64,000 nucleotides of DNA, taken from assembly GCF_900112105.1 (NCBI RefSeq), contig NZ_FOKV01000009.1:124001-188000 (forward strand). Direction: 5' to 3'. Of this stretch, positions 8,977 through 18,019 are shown in pieces. The notes below the pieces were generated by a model that was given only the letters and a program-made list of their open reading frames with translations, did no database searches and was not told the DNA's origin. This stretch comes from Zunongwangia mangrovi. GTDB lineage: Bacteria; Bacteroidota; Bacteroidia; Flavobacteriales; Flavobacteriaceae. The translations under genes were made by a program, and so were the position numbers. How positions within the stretch are numbered: position 1 is the stretch's first letter; every line of letters begins with the position of its first letter.

Positions 8977-9272
8977 AATAGTAGGTTTTGTTTTGTTCTT
9001 ATTAAAATTTTTAAATCGTATTTCGTTTTCTGATACAAACGTACTACGAGATAACCTACGATTAGTAATTACATTAATTGTACTTTTGCGCTCGCTTAGG
9101 AGAATCTATGTTTTTTCGTGTTTTTTTTATTATTCTATAATTTTTTAACTATTATGCTTAAAAATTTTAACTCTTTGGGCTATATATAGATTTTATTATA
9201 AGCAAATCTATAAAAATTTATGTCCAGAATGCCCATAATTATTGTTCCAAATATAACTATATTCACATTTCT
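8977..9272. other. AT-rich intergenic region, about 300 bp
   Basis: I see no coding frame here. It holds a minus-strand TAnnTTTG element near 9036 and a long T-rich tract around 9110-9160. tsaE ends at 9273 without a clear hairpin. Confidence 0.6.
9036..9043 (-). promoter_or_regulatory. Candidate -7 element for the small secreted peptide gene
   Basis: On the minus strand the sequence is TACGTTTG, matching TAnnTTTG, about 60 bp before the ATG at 8976. I found no well-spaced TTG, so the call is tentative. Confidence 0.35.
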
Positions 9273-9677
9273 TTAACTTAATTTTAACACTCTCGTTTCG
9301 AAATCTTTTTTCTCTAATTCCAATTTTTGATGATCTGTAGGGATTAAATTCTGGATTTTTTGTGGCCATTCTATAAATTTCCAGCCATTTTGATCTAGAT
9401 AATCTTCAAATCCTATATCATAAGCCTCATTTTCATCTTCAATTCTATAAAAATCAAAATGAAATATTTGTTCGTTTTCAGATCTGTATTCATTTACAAG
9501 CGAAAAAGTCGGGCTTGCTACTCGATCTTCAATATTTAATTTTTTTACAAGATTCTTGATTAGGGTAGTTTTGCCAGCACCCATTTCTCCGTAGAAAAGA
9601 ATTGTTTTGCTTTTGGCATGCCTCAAAATGAATTCAATAGCCTCATCGATATTCGATAAACGGTATTCAAACTCCAT
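9273..9677 (-). CDS. tsaE: tRNA threonylcarbamoyladenosine biosynthesis ATPase TsaE
   Basis: TsaE is the ATPase partner of TsaB and TsaD in making t6A37 on tRNAs that read ANN codons. It is a P-loop protein of 134 residues with Walker A GEMGAGKTT (about residues 30-38), the switch-like segment ASPTFSLVNEY and the HFDFYRIED motif, all typical. The open frame extends to a TTG at 9686, but the ATG at 9677 is the start, giving MEFEYRLSN. It lies directly downstream of porX with a terminator hairpin in between, so it probably has its own promoter or receives read-through. Confidence 0.92.
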   Translation of the reverse strand: MEFEYRLSNIDEAIEFILRHAKSKTILFYGEMGAGKTTLIKNLVKKLNIEDRVASPTFSLVNEYRSENEQIFHFDFYRIEDENEAYDIGFEDYLDQNGWKFIEWPQKIQNLIPTDHQKLELEKKDFETRVLKLS

Positions 9678-9711
9678 GATTAACAAAAAATTTAGTATAC
9701 AAATATATCAA

Positions 9712-9740
9712 AAAAAAACCTGATACGACTATCAGGTTTA
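9712..9740 (-). terminator. Intrinsic terminator of porX
   Basis: On the minus strand a perfect 10-bp stem (AAACCTGATA, 9716-9725, with TATCAGGTTT, 9730-9739) is followed by a run of T. Confidence 0.85.
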
Positions 9741-9793
9741 ATTTCAAAGGCTTGTAAGAATTGACGTGAAAGAAAATTCTTGCGGAATTTTCC

Positions 9794-11344
9794 CTATTTA
9801 GGCGAAAGAACGCTAAATGGAATGATCATCTCTTCTAAGGACACCCCGCCATGTTGATAGGTGTTACGATAATAACTTACGTAATGATTATAGTTATTAG
9901 GATAAGCGAAAAATAAGTCACTTTTAGCAAATATGAAGGAACTACTCATATTTATGGTAGGCAGATGTAAGGATTTTGGTTTTGTAGCTGCTAAAACATC
10001 CTTTTTCTCGTAGGTTAAACTTTTGCCTGTTTTATATCTTAGGTTTAAACTGGTGTTTTTGTCGCCTATTACTTTACTAGGATTCTTCACGTTAATCGTA
10101 CCGTGATCTGTAGTAATAATTAATTTAAAGCCCAATTGCTGTGCTTGCTGAATGATTTCTAAAAGTGGAGAGTTCTTAAACCAGCTCTCTGTTAAAGATC
10201 GATAAGATTTATCATTAGAAGCCAATTCTTTAATAACTTCCATTTCGGTCTTAGAGTGCGATAGCATATCCACAAAGTTGTAAACCACCACGGTTAGGTC
10301 GTTATTCTTTTGAGTTTTGAAGTTATCGACTAGTTTTCTTCCGGCTTTAAGATTACTTATTTTATGATACTCGTGCTTAATATCTTTTCCCAGTCTTTTT
10401 AATTGTTCAGCTAAAAATTCAGCTTCAAAATTATTTTTCCCTCCTTCTTCGGTATCATTTTTCCAATATTGTGGATACAATTTTTCCATTTCACTAGGCA
10501 TTAATCCAGAAAAAATGGCGTTACGTGCATATTGCGTGGCTGTAGGTAAGATACTGCAATAAGGTTGTTCTTTTTCTTTTTTATAATAATTGGAAACAAT
10601 AGGCTCAAAAGCTTTCCATTGGTCATATCGTAAATTATCAACGACTACTAATAGCGTAGGCTGATCTTTGCTAATTTCAGGAAGAATTTTTCTTTTGAAT
10701 AATGTATGCGACATCGTAGGAGCATCTTCACCATCTACAAACCATTCAGGATAATTTTTATCGATAAACTTACAAAATTGGGTATTTGCTTCCTGCTTTT
10801 GGGTTTCCAGTATTTCGAACATACTACTATCTTCGATATTTTCTAGCTGAAGTTCCCAATAGATAAGACGCTGGTACATTTCTGTCCAATCTTCATAAGT
10901 ATTAACGTTCATCAGATCCATCGCTATTTTTCTGAATTCCTGCTGATAGTTTGATGTCGTCTTTTCTGAAATTAGTCTGGAATGATCTAAATTCTTTTTT
11001 ATTGAAAGTAGAATTTGGTTAGGATTTACCGGTTTGATAAGATAATCGGCGATTTTAGAACCTATGGCTTCTTCCATAATATATTCCTCTTCACTTTTCG
11101 TGATCATTACTATAGGAATATTGGCTTGTTTCTCTTTAATTTCAGAAAGGGTTTCAAGACCTGTTAATCCTGGCATGTTTTCATCCAAAAAAACAATATC
11201 AAATCGTTCTTCATCTATTTTATCAATAGCCTCTGTACCACTTTGGCAGGTAGAGACCTCGTAGTTTTTAGATTCAAGAAATAAAATATGAGGTTTTAAA
11301 AGGTCGATTTCGTCATCTACCCATAATATTTTGATCGTATTCAT
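9794..11344 (-). CDS. porX: PorX, response regulator with PglZ domain (type IX secretion control)
   Basis: A 516-residue two-domain regulator. The receiver domain (about residues 1-120) has the phosphorylatable D54 in VFLDENMPGL and the conserved lysine in YLIKPV. After a helical linker, residues from about 210 on form a PglZ domain of the alkaline phosphatase superfamily, with metal-site motifs VVVDNLRYDQW, ITTDHGTI and the terminal YQHGGVSLEEM. PorX works with the histidine kinase PorY and the sigma factor SigP to control the type IX secretion system that exports surface proteins in Bacteroidota, and PglZ-type PorX is reported to act on oligonucleotides. Gene and architecture are certain; the link to secretion is family knowledge. 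The kinase is not in the window. Confidence 0.95.
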   Translation of the reverse strand: MNTIKILWVDDEIDLLKPHILFLESKNYEVSTCQSGTEAIDKIDEERFDIVFLDENMPGLTGLETLSEIKEKQANIPIVMITKSEEEYIMEEAIGSKIADYLIKPVNPNQILLSIKKNLDHSRLISEKTTSNYQQEFRKIAMDLMNVNTYEDWTEMYQRLIYWELQLENIEDSSMFEILETQKQEANTQFCKFIDKNYPEWFVDGEDAPTMSHTLFKRKILPEISKDQPTLLVVVDNLRYDQWKAFEPIVSNYYKKEKEQPYCSILPTATQYARNAIFSGLMPSEMEKLYPQYWKNDTEEGGKNNFEAEFLAEQLKRLGKDIKHEYHKISNLKAGRKLVDNFKTQKNNDLTVVVYNFVDMLSHSKTEMEVIKELASNDKSYRSLTESWFKNSPLLEIIQQAQQLGFKLIITTDHGTINVKNPSKVIGDKNTSLNLRYKTGKSLTYEKKDVLAATKPKSLHLPTINMSSSFIFAKSDLFFAYPNNYNHYVSYYRNTYQHGGVSLEEMIIPFSVLSPK

Positions 11345-11437
11345 GTTCGGTTAAATTTATAAGCCGGTTAAAAATTTATATTTTTAATAAATATTGATTC
11401 TTTTGGTTATAAAATGATTCAAAAGAAGATCAATGTT

Positions 11438-11445
11438 TACATTTG
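11438..11445 (+). promoter_or_regulatory. Candidate -7 element of the HD phosphohydrolase gene
   Basis: TACATTTG matches TAnnTTTG and lies 23 bp before the TTG start codon. No TTG occurs at the right distance upstream. Confidence 0.4.
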
Positions 11446-11468
11446 TTCTATCATTAATTTAATAAAGC

Positions 11469-12698
11469 TTGGCTTCACAAAACAAACTCAAGATTTTAAA
11501 CGATCCAATTTACGGATTTATTACCATACCTAATCAGCGTATCTTTAACATCATCGAGCATCCGTTCTTCCAAAGATTACGAAGAATTTCACAAATGGGA
11601 TTATCATATTTGGTATATCCTGGCGCTCATCATACCAGATTTCATCATGCTATTGGTTGTGTGCATCTAATGCAGAAGGCTGTGCGAGTACTTCGTTATA
11701 AGGGAGTTGAGATAAATGAAGATGAAGAAGAAGCTTTACAAATTGCTATTTTATTGCACGATATTGGGCACGGGCCTTTCTCGCATGCCATGGAGCATAG
11801 CATTGTGGAAGGGGTAGATCACGAGTCGATTTCACTTCTTTTTATGAAAGAATTGAATGCTGTTTTTAACCAAAGTTTAACGCTCGCTATCGATATCTTT
11901 ACCGGCAAATATCCGCGAAAGTTCATGCATCAACTAATCACAAGTCAGTTAGACATGGATAGGCTGGATTATTTAAAAAGAGATAGTTTTTATACCGGAA
12001 CTACAGAAGGAAACGTAAATAGCGATCGATTAATTACGATGCTAAATGTTGTGAATAATGAATTAGTGATCGAAGAAAAAGCAATTTATTCTGTAGAAAA
12101 GTTCTTAGTAGCCAGAAGGTTAATGTACTGGCAGGTGTATTTGCATAAGACCAGCATGGTGGCCGAGCAGCTTTTAATACGAGTGCTAAAAAGAGCTAAA
12201 GAATTAATTGCTGAAGGTTCCAATCTTAACGCAAGTTCTGCTTTAAGTTATTTTTTGAATAATAAGGTAACCGAAAAGAGTTTTGATACAGAAACACTGA
12301 AGATCTTTTCCTGTTTAGATGATTACGATATCGTTTTGGCTATGAAAGAATGGGTGAATCACGAGGATTATGTATTAAGTAGCTTATGTAAGATGGTGAT
12401 TAACCGTGATCTTTTAAAAGTGAAGATCAAGAAAAAGAAACCGGCCACTGCCAAGATCGAGAAGCATTTAAAGAATCTAAAGGAAAAATATGATCTCGCA
12501 GATAAGGAGGCTTCCTATTTTGTATTTACCGGGGAGATTTCAAATTTAGCCTATACCCGGGAAAAAAATAATATCAATATTCTTCATAAAAATGGGAAAA
12601 TAAACGACGTTATAAAGGTTTCAGACCAGTTAAACCTAAAAGCATTGTCTAAAACAGTGACGAAATATTATATATGTTACCCCAAGTCTAAACATTAA
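11469..12698 (+). CDS. HD-domain phosphohydrolase, dNTPase-like
   Basis: A 409-residue HD-superfamily protein of the dGTP triphosphohydrolase/SAMHD1-like group. The metal-binding residues are visible: histidines in RFHHAIG (about residues 57-63), the HD pair at 97-98 in ILLHDIGHGPFSHAME, and the late aspartate in TSQLDMDRLDYLKRDS. The start codon is TTG. The product then begins MASQNKLKILNDPIYGFITI, which is where family members begin, and the next in-frame ATG lies inside the conserved core, so TTG is the real start. The substrate is not known; these proteins hydrolyse deoxynucleotides or related nucleotides. It is divergent from porX and stops 24 bp before lpxD, so some co-transcription with the lipid A genes is possible. 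Confidence 0.9.
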   Translation: MASQNKLKILNDPIYGFITIPNQRIFNIIEHPFFQRLRRISQMGLSYLVYPGAHHTRFHHAIGCVHLMQKAVRVLRYKGVEINEDEEEALQIAILLHDIGHGPFSHAMEHSIVEGVDHESISLLFMKELNAVFNQSLTLAIDIFTGKYPRKFMHQLITSQLDMDRLDYLKRDSFYTGTTEGNVNSDRLITMLNVVNNELVIEEKAIYSVEKFLVARRLMYWQVYLHKTSMVAEQLLIRVLKRAKELIAEGSNLNASSALSYFLNNKVTEKSFDTETLKIFSCLDDYDIVLAMKEWVNHEDYVLSSLCKMVINRDLLKVKIKKKKPATAKIEKHLKNLKEKYDLADKEASYFVFTGEISNLAYTREKNNINILHKNGKINDVIKVSDQLNLKALSKTVTKYYICYPKSKH

Positions 12699-12709
12699 CT
12701 CATTTTTTT

Positions 12710-12717
12710 TACTTTTG
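12710..12717 (+). promoter_or_regulatory. Candidate -7 element directly before lpxD
   Basis: TACTTTTG ends only 5 nt before the lpxD ATG at 12723. If it is used, the mRNA would be nearly leaderless. Confidence 0.4.
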
Positions 12718-12722
12718 CCAGA

Positions 12723-13751
12723 ATGAAATTTAAAGCATCACAAATAGCCGAAATTCTCGAGGGGACCATCGAAGGGAATCCCGATGCAGAGGTTTCAGAA
12801 TTGGCTAAGATCGAAGAAGGAAAAGAAGGATCGCTTACCTTTTTAAGTAATCCAAAATATACATCATATATATATAGTACCCAGGCTTCAGTTACCATCG
12901 TAAATGATAGTTTTGAAGCAGAGCAACCTGTAAGCACAACATTAATCAAAGTAAAAGATGCCTATAAGGCCTTTTCTACTTTATTAGAATATTATAACCA
13001 GGTAAAACTTCGTAAGAGCGGAATAGAGCAACCAAGTTATATTTCAGATTCTGCGAAATATGGCGAAGATATTTATCTTGGCGCATTTACCTATTTAGGA
13101 GAGAACGTAAAAATAGGAAAGAACGTAAAAATTTATCCCTATGCTTATGTAGGTGATAATACCATAATTGGAGATAATTCTACTCTTTTTGCAGGAGTTA
13201 AGGTATATTCTGAAACTGTTATAGGTGAGAATGTAACTTTACACGGTGGCTCAATTATAGGTGCCGATGGTTTTGGATTTAGTCCTAATGAAAAAGGAGA
13301 ATATTCCAAAGTGCCACAAATAGGAAATGTTATAATTGAAGATAACGTAGATATTGGTGCGGGCACAACGATCGATAGAGCAACATTAGGATCTACGATC
13401 ATAAGAAAAGGTGTGAAATTAGATAATCATATCCAGATCGCCCATAATGTAGAAATAGGTGAAAATACCGTTATTGCAGCGCAAACAGGTGTTGCAGGCT
13501 CTACAAAAATTGGAAAGAACTGTATCATTGGTGGGCAGGTTGGAATTGTTGGTCACATCACTATTGGTGATCGTGTAAAGATTCAGGCACAAAGTGGTAT
13601 TGGCCGAAATGTAAAAGACGATGAAGTTTTACAGGGGTCACCAGCGATAGGATATTCAGATTATAATAAATCCTTTATTCATTTTAAAAACTTACCAAAA
13701 ACTGTTGATCTATTGCATCAGTTAGATAAAAAAGTAAATAAGAATGGCTGA
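12723..13751 (+). CDS. lpxD: UDP-3-O-acylglucosamine N-acyltransferase LpxD
   Basis: LpxD performs the third step of lipid A synthesis, adding a second 3-hydroxyacyl chain from acyl-ACP to the 2-amino group of UDP-3-O-acylglucosamine in the cytoplasm. At 342 residues it has the expected N-terminal uridine-binding domain (about 1-100) and a left-handed beta-helix of hexapeptide repeats (about 105-290). The catalytic motif [14 protein letters not shown] contains both conserved histidines. The frame overlaps the start of lpxC/fabZ by 8 bp, which implies coupled translation. A paralogue lacking the first of these histidines sits at 16585. Confidence 0.96.
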   Translation: MKFKASQIAEILEGTIEGNPDAEVSELAKIEEGKEGSLTFLSNPKYTSYIYSTQASVTIVNDSFEAEQPVSTTLIKVKDAYKAFSTLLEYYNQVKLRKSGIEQPSYISDSAKYGEDIYLGAFTYLGENVKIGKNVKIYPYAYVGDNTIIGDNSTLFAGVKVYSETVIGENVTLHGGSIIGADGFGFSPNEKGEYSKVPQIGNVIIEDNVDIGAGTTIDRATLGSTIIRKGVKLDNHIQIAHNVEIGENTVIAAQTGVAGSTKIGKNCIIGGQVGIVGHITIGDRVKIQAQSGIGRNVKDDEVLQGSPAIGYSDYNKSFIHFKNLPKTVDLLHQLDKKVNKNG

Positions 13752-15144
13752 AAAAGTATTGAAGCAGCAAACTATTCAGAATGAAGTTTCCTTAGAAGGT
13801 GTAGGGCTTCATACCGGGAAACAAGTAAAACTTACCTTTAAACCGGCTCCCGAAAATACCGGTTATGTTTTTAAACGTGTAGATCTTGAAGGAGAGCCAA
13901 TTATCGAGGCTGATGTAAGTTATGTAACCGATACTAAAAGAGGGACCAACTTAGAGAAGAATGGTGTTAAGATTCAAACTTCAGAGCATGTACTTGCTGC
14001 CTGTGTTGGTTTAGAGATCGATAATATTATTATTGAGCTTAACGCCTCAGAACCTCCAATTATGGATGGTTCTTCTAAATATTTTGTGCAGGCTTTAGAA
14101 GAAGCAGGAATAAAAGAACAAGAAGCCGATAAGGATGAGTATGTAATTAGCGAGGTGATCTGCTATCGTGATGAAGCTTCAGGTAGTGAGATCGTAGTAA
14201 TGCCTGCAGATACTTATAAGGTGACAACCATGGTCGATTTTGGAACTAAAGTTCTTGGAACGCAAAATGCTTCTATAGAACATGTTTCAGAATTCAAAGA
14301 CAATATTTCAAACGCCAGAACATTCAGTTTTTTGCATGAAATTGAAGCACTTTTAGAACACGGACTAATAAAAGGTGGTGATCTAAATAATGCGATCGTT
14401 TATGTGGATAAGGAAATAGGTGAGGAGACGCTAAAAAAATTAAGGGTAGCTTTTAATCGTGATGAAATTTCTGTAAAACCTAACGGGATTTTAGATAATC
14501 TTACCCTGCATTATCCTAATGAAGCAGCAAGACATAAATTATTAGATGTTTTAGGAGATCTTGCACTTGTAGGAACAAGAATTCGTGGTAAGGTGATCGC
14601 AACAAAACCGGGGCACTACGTAAATACTGAATTTGCTAAGAAACTGGCGAAAGTCATTAAAGAGGAAAAGAGAAATAAGGTTCCTAAGATCGATTTAAAT
14701 TCTAAACCAATAATGGATGTTAACGATATTATGGATACGCTTCCGCATCGTTCTCCGTTCTTATTGGTCGATAAGATCTATGAGCTTACAGATTCTACTG
14801 TTGTTGGGGTTAAAAATGTGACCATGAACGAACCATTTTTTGTTGGTCACTTCCCAGGAAAACCTGTAATGCCGGGTGTTCTACAGGTGGAAGCAATGGC
14901 ACAAACCGGTGGAATCCTAGCCTTAAAATCTGTACCAGATCCAGAAAATTATCTTACGTATTTCATGAAGATCGATAATGTAAGATTTAAGCAACAGGTT
15001 GTACCAGGTGATACGCTTGTCTTTAAATTAGAACTTTTAGCGCCAATACGTAGAGGAATTTGCCAAATGCAGGCTTATGCTTATGCAAATGGTAAACTAG
15101 CTACAGAGGCTGTGCTTATGGCACAAATTGTAAAATCAAAATAA
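13744..15144 (+). CDS. lpxC/fabZ: Bifunctional LpxC / FabZ fusion
   Basis: A 466-residue fusion that is standard in Bacteroidota. Residues 1 to about 305 are the zinc deacetylase LpxC, the committed step of lipid A synthesis, with the metal-binding H82 in QTSEHVLAA and a later [23 protein letters not shown] motif. Residues from about 320 to the end are FabZ, the 3-hydroxyacyl-ACP dehydratase of fatty acid synthesis, with [11 protein letters not shown] and the active-site stretch [21 protein letters not shown]. The fusion couples the branch point where 3-hydroxyacyl-ACP goes either to lipid A or to phospholipid. It is the middle gene of lpxD-lpxC/fabZ-lpxA. Confidence 0.97.
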   Translation: MAEKVLKQQTIQNEVSLEGVGLHTGKQVKLTFKPAPENTGYVFKRVDLEGEPIIEADVSYVTDTKRGTNLEKNGVKIQTSEHVLAACVGLEIDNIIIELNASEPPIMDGSSKYFVQALEEAGIKEQEADKDEYVISEVICYRDEASGSEIVVMPADTYKVTTMVDFGTKVLGTQNASIEHVSEFKDNISNARTFSFLHEIEALLEHGLIKGGDLNNAIVYVDKEIGEETLKKLRVAFNRDEISVKPNGILDNLTLHYPNEAARHKLLDVLGDLALVGTRIRGKVIATKPGHYVNTEFAKKLAKVIKEEKRNKVPKIDLNSKPIMDVNDIMDTLPHRSPFLLVDKIYELTDSTVVGVKNVTMNEPFFVGHFPGKPVMPGVLQVEAMAQTGGILALKSVPDPENYLTYFMKIDNVRFKQQVVPGDTLVFKLELLAPIRRGICQMQAYAYANGKLATEAVLMAQIVKSK

Positions 15145-15150
15145 AGAAGA

Positions 15151-15936
15151 ATGAATCAACCTTTAGCATATGTGCATCCAGGAGCGAAGATCGCCAAAAA
15201 TGTAGTGATCGAGCCGTTTGCAACGATTCATAATAATGTGGTGATTGGTGAAGGAACTTGGATAGGTTCTAATGTTACCATAATGGAAGGTGCACGTATT
15301 GGTAAAAATTGTAGTATTTTTCCTGGTGCGGTTATTTCTGCGATTCCGCAGGATAAAAAATTTGATGATGAAGATACAGTGACCATCATTGGTGATAACA
15401 CAACGATTAGAGAATGTGTTACCATCAACAGAGGAACTACAGATCGTATGAAAACAGTGATTGGTCAAAATTGCTGGATCATGGCGTATTGCCATATTGC
15501 TCACGATTGTATTGTAGGTGATAACTGTATTTTTTCAAATAACAGTACACTTGCAGGACATATAAATGTGGGAGATCACGTAGTTTTAGCAGGAATGGCA
15601 GCGATACAGCAATTTTGTAGTATTGGTAAGCATGCCTTCGTGACTGGAGGATCTTTGGTTAGAAAAGATGTACCGCCATTTGTAAAGGCAGGTCGTGAAC
15701 CATTATCTTATGTAGGTATTAATTCTATTGGTTTAAGACGAAGAGGTTTTACTACAGAAAAGATTAGAGAGATTCAGGATATTTATCGAATCTTATATCA
15801 GAAAAATTTAAATAACTCTCAGGCTGTAGCTATTATTGAAGCAGAGATGCAGGCTACAGCAGAGCGTGACGAAATATTAGAATTTATTAAAAACTCTCAG
15901 CGAGGTATCATGAAGGGATACTTCAGCAACAACTAA
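15151..15936 (+). CDS. lpxA: UDP-N-acetylglucosamine acyltransferase LpxA
   Basis: LpxA catalyses the first, reversible acylation in lipid A synthesis, moving a 3-hydroxyacyl chain from ACP to the 3-OH of UDP-GlcNAc. The protein has 261 residues, the family norm. It has a long left-handed beta-helix of hexapeptide repeats (residues 6 to about 190), the catalytic histidine in MAYCHIAHDCIVGDNC (around residue 125) and a C-terminal helical domain. The start lies 6 bp after the lpxC/fabZ stop, so the three lpx genes are one operon, followed closely by efp. Confidence 0.97.
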   Translation: MNQPLAYVHPGAKIAKNVVIEPFATIHNNVVIGEGTWIGSNVTIMEGARIGKNCSIFPGAVISAIPQDKKFDDEDTVTIIGDNTTIRECVTINRGTTDRMKTVIGQNCWIMAYCHIAHDCIVGDNCIFSNNSTLAGHINVGDHVVLAGMAAIQQFCSIGKHAFVTGGSLVRKDVPPFVKAGREPLSYVGINSIGLRRRGFTTEKIREIQDIYRILYQKNLNNSQAVAIIEAEMQATAERDEILEFIKNSQRGIMKGYFSNN

Positions 15937-15949
15937 ACATTAAAAGGAA

Positions 15950-16516
15950 ATGGCAAATACGAGTGATATTAGAAACGGACTTTGTATAAGATACAACCAC
16001 GATATTTTTAAGATTGTTGAATTTCTTCATGTAAAACCAGGCAAAGGTCCTGCTTTCGTGAGAACTAAACTTAAGAGTGTTACGACCGGGAAAGTGATCG
16101 ATAATACATTTTCCGCAGGACATAAAATTGATGACGTTCGTGTAGAAACTCATAAATATCAGTTTTTATATCAGGATGGTGAATTTTATCACTTTATGCA
16201 TGTAGAAGATTACACGCAAATTCGTCTTTTAGAAAGCGCTTTAGATATGCCGCAATTGCTAAAAGAAGGTGAAGTGCTTACCGTAATTATCAATACTGAA
16301 GATAATATGCCACTTTCTACAGAAATGCCTGCAAGTGTGGTGTTAGAAGTAACTCATACAGAACCTGGAGTAAAAGGAAATACGGCAACCAATGCAACTA
16401 AACCTGCAACAGTTGAAACAGGAGCTGAGGTAAATGTTCCGCTTTTTATAAATGAAGGAGACAAAATTCGTATCGAAACCGAAAAAGGTACTTATAAAGA
16501 ACGAATTAAAGAATAA
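15950..16516 (+). CDS. efp: Elongation factor P
   Basis: EF-P binds between the P and E sites of the ribosome and rescues stalls at consecutive prolines. At 188 residues it has the three expected beta-domains. The loop that reaches the peptidyl-transferase centre reads KPGKGPAF with K32 at the tip, the position modified in bacteria that use lysylation, though I see no modification genes here. It begins 13 bp after lpxA and ends in a terminator, so it is the last gene of the lipid A operon. Its downstream neighbours, like BlaR1 with PPAPPAPP, contain proline runs of the type that need EF-P. Confidence 0.96.
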   Translation: MANTSDIRNGLCIRYNHDIFKIVEFLHVKPGKGPAFVRTKLKSVTTGKVIDNTFSAGHKIDDVRVETHKYQFLYQDGEFYHFMHVEDYTQIRLLESALDMPQLLKEGEVLTVIINTEDNMPLSTEMPASVVLEVTHTEPGVKGNTATNATKPATVETGAEVNVPLFINEGDKIRIETEKGTYKERIKE

Positions 16517-16535
16517 GCTATATAGCGAATAATTG

Positions 16536-16567
16536 AAAAAGGAAAGGTATTTTTATCTTTCCTTTTT
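16536..16567 (+). terminator. Intrinsic terminator after efp
   Basis: AAAGGAAAG (16538-16546) pairs with CTTTCCTTT (16557-16565) and is followed by a T run. Confidence 0.75.
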
Positions 16568-16584
16568 TTATATTTAATATTTAT

Positions 16585-17517
16585 ATGAAATTTCCACAAA
16601 CTCATAGCTTAGAACAAATTGCGACTATTATTTCCTGCGATTTTGTAGGAGATAAAAATTTTCCGGTAGAAGGGATTAATGAAATTCATGTAGTTACACC
16701 TGGAGATGTTGTATTTGTAGACCATCCAAAATATTATGATAAAGCATTAAAATCTGCAGCAACAATTATTTTAATCAATAAAGAAGTTGAATGTCCTGAA
16801 GGTAAAGCACTTTTAATTTCAGACGATCCTTTTAGAGATTTTAATAAGCTTGCAAAATACTTTAAGCCCTTTCAAAAAGCCGAAAAATCAATTTCAGATT
16901 CCGCAGTAATAGGAAAAGGAAGTCATGTTCAACCTACTGCTTTTATTGGAAATCATGTAAGTATTGGTGAAAACTGTATAATTGGCGCAAATGTTACCAT
17001 TAATGATCATACTGTGATTGGAGATGATGTAATTATCCAGTCGGGAACCGTAATTGGTGGCGATGCATTTTACTACAAAAACAGGCCAGAAGGTTTTGAT
17101 CGTTTACTTTCCAGCGGGCGCGTGGTGATAGAAAATAACGTTGAAATTGGTTGTAATTGTACTATCGATCGTGGTGTGAGCGGGGATACAACAATAAAAG
17201 AAGGTGCTAAATTAGATAACCTTATCCAAATTGGGCACGATACGGTAATTGGCAAAAAATGTCTTATCGCTTCTCAGGTAGGTATTGCCGGTTGTGTGGT
17301 TATTGAAGATGAAGTTACCATTTGGGGACAGGTTGGTATTGCTAGTGATTTAGTAGTCAAAAAAGGAACGGTGGTAATGGCACAATCGGGTGTTACGAAG
17401 ACTTTAAACCAGAATGTTTATTGGGGAACACCTGCAAGAGAGGTGCGCTCTTTTCTAAAAGAGCAAGCTTACATTAAGCAGTTACCAGAATTTATACAGT
17501 CTTTTAAAAAGGAATAA
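16585..17517 (+). CDS. LpxD-like acyltransferase paralogue
   Basis: A 310-residue left-handed beta-helix protein with the same layout as LpxD: an N-terminal uridine-binding-like domain (1 to about 95), then hexapeptide repeats. It resembles the lpxD product at 12723 but is shorter. In the catalytic motif, LDNHIQIAH of the true LpxD is replaced here by LDNLIQIGH, so the first histidine is lost and the second kept. It therefore may acylate another UDP-sugar or nucleotide-sugar amine, or have lost activity. Such second copies are common in flavobacteria and usually carry the LpxD name without evidence. It follows the efp terminator and has its own terminator. Confidence 0.85.
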   Translation: MKFPQTHSLEQIATIISCDFVGDKNFPVEGINEIHVVTPGDVVFVDHPKYYDKALKSAATIILINKEVECPEGKALLISDDPFRDFNKLAKYFKPFQKAEKSISDSAVIGKGSHVQPTAFIGNHVSIGENCIIGANVTINDHTVIGDDVIIQSGTVIGGDAFYYKNRPEGFDRLLSSGRVVIENNVEIGCNCTIDRGVSGDTTIKEGAKLDNLIQIGHDTVIGKKCLIASQVGIAGCVVIEDEVTIWGQVGIASDLVVKKGTVVMAQSGVTKTLNQNVYWGTPAREVRSFLKEQAYIKQLPEFIQSFKKE

Positions 17518-17541
17518 TAAGCCATAATTTCATTCAAATCT

Positions 17542-17570
17542 AAACCGTCATAAAATTATGGCGGTTTTTT
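17542..17570 (+). terminator. Intrinsic terminator of the LpxD paralogue gene
   Basis: AACCGTCAT pairs with ATGGCGGTT (one T-G pair) around a short AT loop, then a T run. Confidence 0.8.
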
Positions 17571-17582
17571 GTTAAATATGAG

Positions 17583-17645
17583 TTCTATGTTTGTAGAAGT
17601 AAAATATAATTCTACATTTGTAGAAGTTATTCTAATATTGTAGAA
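17583..17645 (+). promoter_or_regulatory. Three BlaI-type operators containing the promoter
   Basis: Three 16-bp inverted repeats read TTCTATGTTTGTAGAA (17583-17598), TTCTACATTTGTAGAA (17610-17625) and TTCTAATATTGTAGAA (17630-17645). The last one ends 2 bp before the ATG at 17648. The TACAnnTGTA-like core is that of BlaI/MecI operators. The second operator contains TACATTTG (17613-17620), a perfect -7 element, and the first contains TTG at 17591-17593, exactly 19 nt upstream. Both promoter elements therefore lie inside operators, and repressor binding should shut the promoter completely. Autoregulation by the gene at 17648 is inference. Confidence 0.85.
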
Positions 17646-17647
17646 TT

Positions 17648-18013
17648 ATGAAACTTTCGAACGCAGAAGAAGAATTAATGCAAATTTTATGGAAGCAAAA
17701 AAAAGCTTTTATGAAAGATCTAATCGATGCTTATCCAGAACCAAAACCAGCTAATACTACTGTCGCTACTTTATTAAAACGAATGCGCGATAAGAACTTT
17801 GTAGATTTTGTGCAATATGGTCGTTCCAGAGAATATTTTCCTCTTGTTAAGAAGAGCGATTATTTCTCAAAACAAATGAACGGACTAATAAAGAATTTCT
17901 TTAATAATTCGGCTGCGCAATTTGCTTCTTTCTTTACTGAAGAAACAGATCTATCTGAAGATGAGTTAAAAGAACTCAGAAAAATTATAGACGAAAGAAT
18001 CAAAAATCAATAA
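17648..18013 (+). CDS. BlaI/MecI/CopY-family transcriptional repressor
   Basis: A 121-residue protein with an N-terminal winged helix (about residues 1-75: MKLSNAEEELMQILWKQKKA, then TVATLLKRMRDKNFVDF as the recognition helix and wing) and a C-terminal helical dimerisation part. This is the normal length and layout. Family repressors bind as dimers to TACA-type palindromes and are inactivated when cleaved after a signal from a BlaR1-type membrane protease. The gene for such a protease follows 6 bp later, and three matching operators sit directly upstream. In this phylum the pair is usually not tied to a beta-lactamase, and none is visible here. Confidence 0.93.
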   Translation: MKLSNAEEELMQILWKQKKAFMKDLIDAYPEPKPANTTVATLLKRMRDKNFVDFVQYGRSREYFPLVKKSDYFSKQMNGLIKNFFNNSAAQFASFFTEETDLSEDELKELRKIIDERIKNQ

Positions 18014-18019
18014 TAGCCT

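Noticed and set aside
9081-9088. Plus-strand TACTTTTG, a match to the -7 element
   Set aside because: No TTG at the right distance and no plus-strand gene until 11469; probably chance in AT-rich DNA.
15163-15504. A 113-codon minus-strand frame across lpxA
   Set aside because: It is the mirror of the hexapeptide repeats of LpxA; the regular codon pattern there keeps antisense frames open.
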